NCBI GenBank assembly: GCA_032717465.1
Contig: JAVRFU010000166.1
Span: 124,001 to 188,000 of the forward strand
Reading direction: 5' to 3'
DNA length: 64,000 nt
Source of the DNA: Coenobita brevimanus
Lineage: Eukaryota > Arthropoda > Malacostraca > Decapoda > Coenobitidae
Position numbers and translations under genes: made by a program. Under the pieces are notes generated by a model. That model worked only from the letters and a program-made list of their open reading frames with translations. It did no database searches and was not told where the DNA came from. Shown in pieces: positions 61,416 to 64,000 of the stretch. Numbering within the stretch: position 1 is the first letter of the stretch; every line of letters begins with the position of its first letter.

Positions 61416-62514
61416 GGTAAACAGTCATCACTCAAAGGAGGAATAATAAATTGACAGATGATAGGAGCAAACCATAAATATTACTCTACAGTAGTAATGT
61501 ACCTCTTTTTATTAAATTTCAAATGTATGTTGCTGCTAGTATGTACAGAGCCAATAGCTCTTAAAATATTTCATTTCATTTTGAGAGTGTGGGGACCTCA
61601 TAGTCAGTGTGATGTACTAAAAAGTGCTGAAGTTCATCCTTACTCTACAGGTGTCTAGCCAGGGAGCACTGAATTGCAACAGCAGCAGTCAAGATGTGCT
61701 TAATGCTGATTCAAGGTCAAGGAGTATTTAGTGCAGTGTGGTGGGGCCTGCAGGGTGTACGGTATATGGAGAAGGTTGGAGGGCAGTGTGGAGGTAAGCA
61801 AACTACATGTTGTATTCCATCAGCTAATGAGACTTTCTAGCATCTCTTCCTTACCATAATATTCTCATATAATATTTGTCTTTGTATTTATTTTTTTGTG
61901 GACTAATAATGCATAAATAGCACACAGGAGATTGGTAACCTGTTCAGTCTGAGGACATCTTTTATTCTTGTGATTGCAAGACAGATATACTCAAGAAAAT
62001 TCCCAAGTAATGAAGGGGTTAATGAAAACTATATCAAGCTCTTCCAGTTCAAAAAGTCATCCTTAGCTGAATGTAGTTTTATAGAGGCAGCAATAATAGA
62101 ATTTATTAAATTCCCTTGGCTGACTTTCATAATATGCCATTTGTGGAAATTGACTGGTAAGGAAGAGGTGTGAGTTAGCCTTCTACACTGATGAGAATGT
62201 AGCTTTTATTTATTTTTAAGGGGAAGGAGGGAGGATGATGAGCAGATAAACAAACTACATTTGGTGATATTCATGCTTTGTATTGCTCTCACTCACTAGG
62301 TACGGCCACTATAACAATGACAAATAACCTTCGTATGGTTAAAAAAAACACGATGTATTTCATGTGAAGTATAAAACACTAGTTGTATTGCACATGAAGT
62401 AATTCTGACATGAATCACATTCATTGTTATTCTATGTGGGGATTACTTCACACTTGAATATACTGCATCTATATACTAGTACATATAAAAATTTAAGAAA
62501 AATGTTTGTGAGAT
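61416..62514. other. No gene recognised
   Basis: AT-rich with one exon-like block: an acceptor TTACTCTACAG (ending 61651) and donor GTGGAG|GTAAGC (61794) enclose about 140 bases with stops in all three frames, so it would be non-coding. 62340-62420 has a repeated 'cacatgaagta'/'catgtgaagta' phrase. Confidence 0.35.
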
Positions 62515-64000
62515 GAAAGTTGGATGTGTTAGCTTTGAGTGAAACGAAGATGAAAGAGAAGGGGGAATCTATGTTTGGAAGTGTGAATGGAAGATTGTCA
62601 GGTGTTGATAGAGGAAGGGCAAGAGAAGGTGTGGCCTTGTTAGTGAGTCCGGAAGTACAGGAATGTGTGATTGAATGGAAGGAGGTGTCATCAAGACTGA
62701 TGTGGGTGAAAGCGAAATTTGAACGTGAGTTGTGGGTATTTGTGAGTGCAGATGGGCCTGGTAGTGAAAGGGATGAACAAGAGAGGGAGTCGTTCTGGAA
62801 TGATGTTGATGAGTGTCTGCAGAGTTTTGGAGCAAATGTGACTGTGGTAATGATGGGAGATCTGAATGCTAGAGTGGGAAATGTAGCAGTTGAAGGCGTA
62901 GTTGGTATGCATGGTGTGCCTGGAAGAAATGAAAATGGGGAATGAATGATAGCGATGTGTGTTGAGCGAGAGATGGTGATTGGGAATACGCTGTTTGAGA
63001 AGAAAGATATTTATAAGTATACATGGGTGAGACAGGAGGGTGGAAGGGTTGTTGATAGAGCCTTGATGGACTATGTGGTTGTGTCTAGGAATGTAATAGG
63101 AAGATTGTTGGATGTGAGAGTTCTGAGAGGGGAGGGTGGAGGTATGTCTGACCACTACCTGGTGGAGGGAAAGTTAAGAGTAGGTAAGAGATGGGTGAGA
63201 GCTAGGAGCGTTAGGTGTGGCAGGGAGGTTTTGAAAGTGAGTGAGTTGGATAAAAGAGAGAAAAAGATAGAGTATCAGGAGAAATTGAAAGATGAGTGGA
63301 ACGCAGTGAAAGATCGGGAAAATGGCAGTGTGGAGGAGGAATGGCAGTTGTTTAAGAATGCTGTGGTGGGGCATGCAGAAGAGGTGTGTGGTGTGAGACG
63401 TGTGGGTGGTGGTGTAAGAAAAGGAAGTGAATGGTGGTGCGAGGAACTGAGTATGGCTGTGGCTGAGAAGAGACGTGCATATGAAGTGTGGCTGCAGAGG
63501 AAGGATGAGATGTCATATGAAAGGTATAAGGAAAAGAGGAATAGAGCGAGAAGGGCTGTGCGTGATGCTAAAGTGGCAGCAGATGAGAGGTGGGGTAGGT
63601 GGCTGACAGAGAATTTTCAACAGAATAAGAAAATGTTTTGGGAGGAGGTGAAAAGGGTGCGAAAGGGAGAGTCTGGGAAGGAAGAACGAGTAAAAGCAGA
63701 GGATGGAAGGATGTTAATTGAGATGGATGCAGTAAGGAAGAGATGGGCAGAGTATTTTGAACGATTGTTAAATGTAGAGGAGGAAAGGGTGGCTGAGATT
63801 GTGGCGGATGGAAGGGTGCAAAGAATAAATGTGTTGGGAGAGTTGAATGATTCTATGATCATGAAGGAGGAAGTGGAGAAGGCAGTAAAGGAGATGAAAA
63901 CAGGGAAAGCTGCAGGTATGGATGGATGTGCTGTGGAATGCTTGAAGGGTGGTGGAGTAACTATTGTTGACTGGTTAGTAAGATTGTTGAATGTGTGCTT
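62515..64000 (+). mobile_element. RTE-C LINE, 5' part, continues past the window
   Basis: The open frame from about 62520 to the window end corresponds to the endonuclease and linker of an RTE ORF whose first RT motif is just reached (GKAAGMDGCAVECLKGGGV, 63901-63957). The spelling differs from families A, B and E. The 5' end is truncated or frameshifted just upstream of the ETK motif. Confidence 0.85.
62520..64000 (+). pseudogene. RTE-C endonuclease-RT ORF, one in-frame stop, partial
   Basis: The frame reads DVLALSETKMKEKGES (catalytic Glu), SRLMWVKAKFERELWVFVS, MMGDLNARVGNVAVEGVVG and NENGE, then TGA at 62943-62945, then AMCVEREMVIGNTLFEKKD, MDYVVVSRNVIGRLLDVRVL, GGMSDHYLVEGKLRVG (SDH box at about 63150), WWCEELSMAVAEKRRAYEVW, MFWEEVKRVRKGESGKEER and the first RT motif. 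After the stop, the frame stays open for 351 codons to the window edge. The stop replaces an expected Arg codon (CGA to TGA would be a single CpG transition). Apart from this and the 5' loss the copy looks young. Confidence 0.85.

Noticed and set aside
61652..61793. Coding exon between good splice sites
   Set aside because: All three frames contain stops. At most a non-coding exon.

Overview
This is eukaryotic nuclear DNA, most likely from a decapod crustacean or a close relative. There are no operons, ribosome binding sites or bacterial genes. Two conserved animal genes appear as short exons with consensus splice sites, scattered through very long introns packed with arthropod-type transposons. 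The clade is inferred from the repeat content: a copia element resembling the GalEa group known from crustaceans, several RTE-type LINEs with short tandem 3' tails, tRNA-derived SINEs, and a small inverted block of the arthropod telomere motif TTAGG.

Host genes, all on the + strand: three consecutive, phase-compatible exons of the ribosome-maturation factor TSR1 (7594-7756, 10306-10533, 23984-24201), then four exons of the mitochondrial translocase EF-G1/GFM1 (35901-36093, 36995-37163, 38381-38525, 43345-43539). Neither gene is complete. TSR1 lacks its 5' exons (presumably left of the window) and also its C-terminal half, which should lie before GFM1. GFM1 lacks its N-terminal GTPase exons and everything after the domain III motif. 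One further exon-like stretch (32362-32610) is unassigned. The TSR1-GFM1 neighbourhood is therefore either a real but very gappy locus or an assembly join across repeats.

Mobile DNA region by region. 0.4-3.2 kb: a complete but decayed piggyBac copy with TTAA duplications. 3.3-4.7 kb: SINE and LINE fragments. 5.7-5.9 kb: a TTAGG-bearing palindrome. 8-10.2 kb: SINE-1 and an RTE-B tail. 10.6-13.5 kb: a pogo/Tigger element with LINE fragments inside it. 13.9-17.07 kb: an almost full-length RTE-A LINE with a 972-residue ORF. 19.3-23.4 kb: a CR1/Jockey-type LINE broken by a TIR element and by an antisense RTE-A. 24.3-28.2 kb: an RTE-E LINE holding a SINE-1 that itself holds a piggyBac-like MITE. 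28.2-32.3 kb: two RTE-B copies separated by a SINE, the second carrying a hAT MITE with an 8-bp duplication. 32.9-35.6 kb: antisense RTE-A. 38.8-42.1 kb: a Jockey-type LINE. 43.64-48.55 kb: a young copia retrotransposon (4.9 kb) whose single gag-pol frame has only two in-frame stops. 49.57-49.72 kb: a tRNA-Glu-like core in a 36-bp hairpin flanked by a 13-bp duplication. 50-61.4 kb: a mosaic of RTE-A copies in both orientations with RTE-A-tailed SINEs. 62.5-64 kb: the 5' half of another RTE LINE running off the window.

The host genes occupy under 2 kb. The rest reads as repeated insertion of LINEs, the SINEs they probably mobilise, and cut-and-paste elements into two genes' introns. The strongest candidate for something undescribed is the tRNA-Glu-like hairpin retroposon at 49.6 kb. 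Next are the modular SINEs whose shared head is joined to different tails, one of them the RTE-A 3' end. Family names (RTE-A, -B, -C, -E, SINE-1, -2, -3, R2, R3) are labels used only within this annotation.
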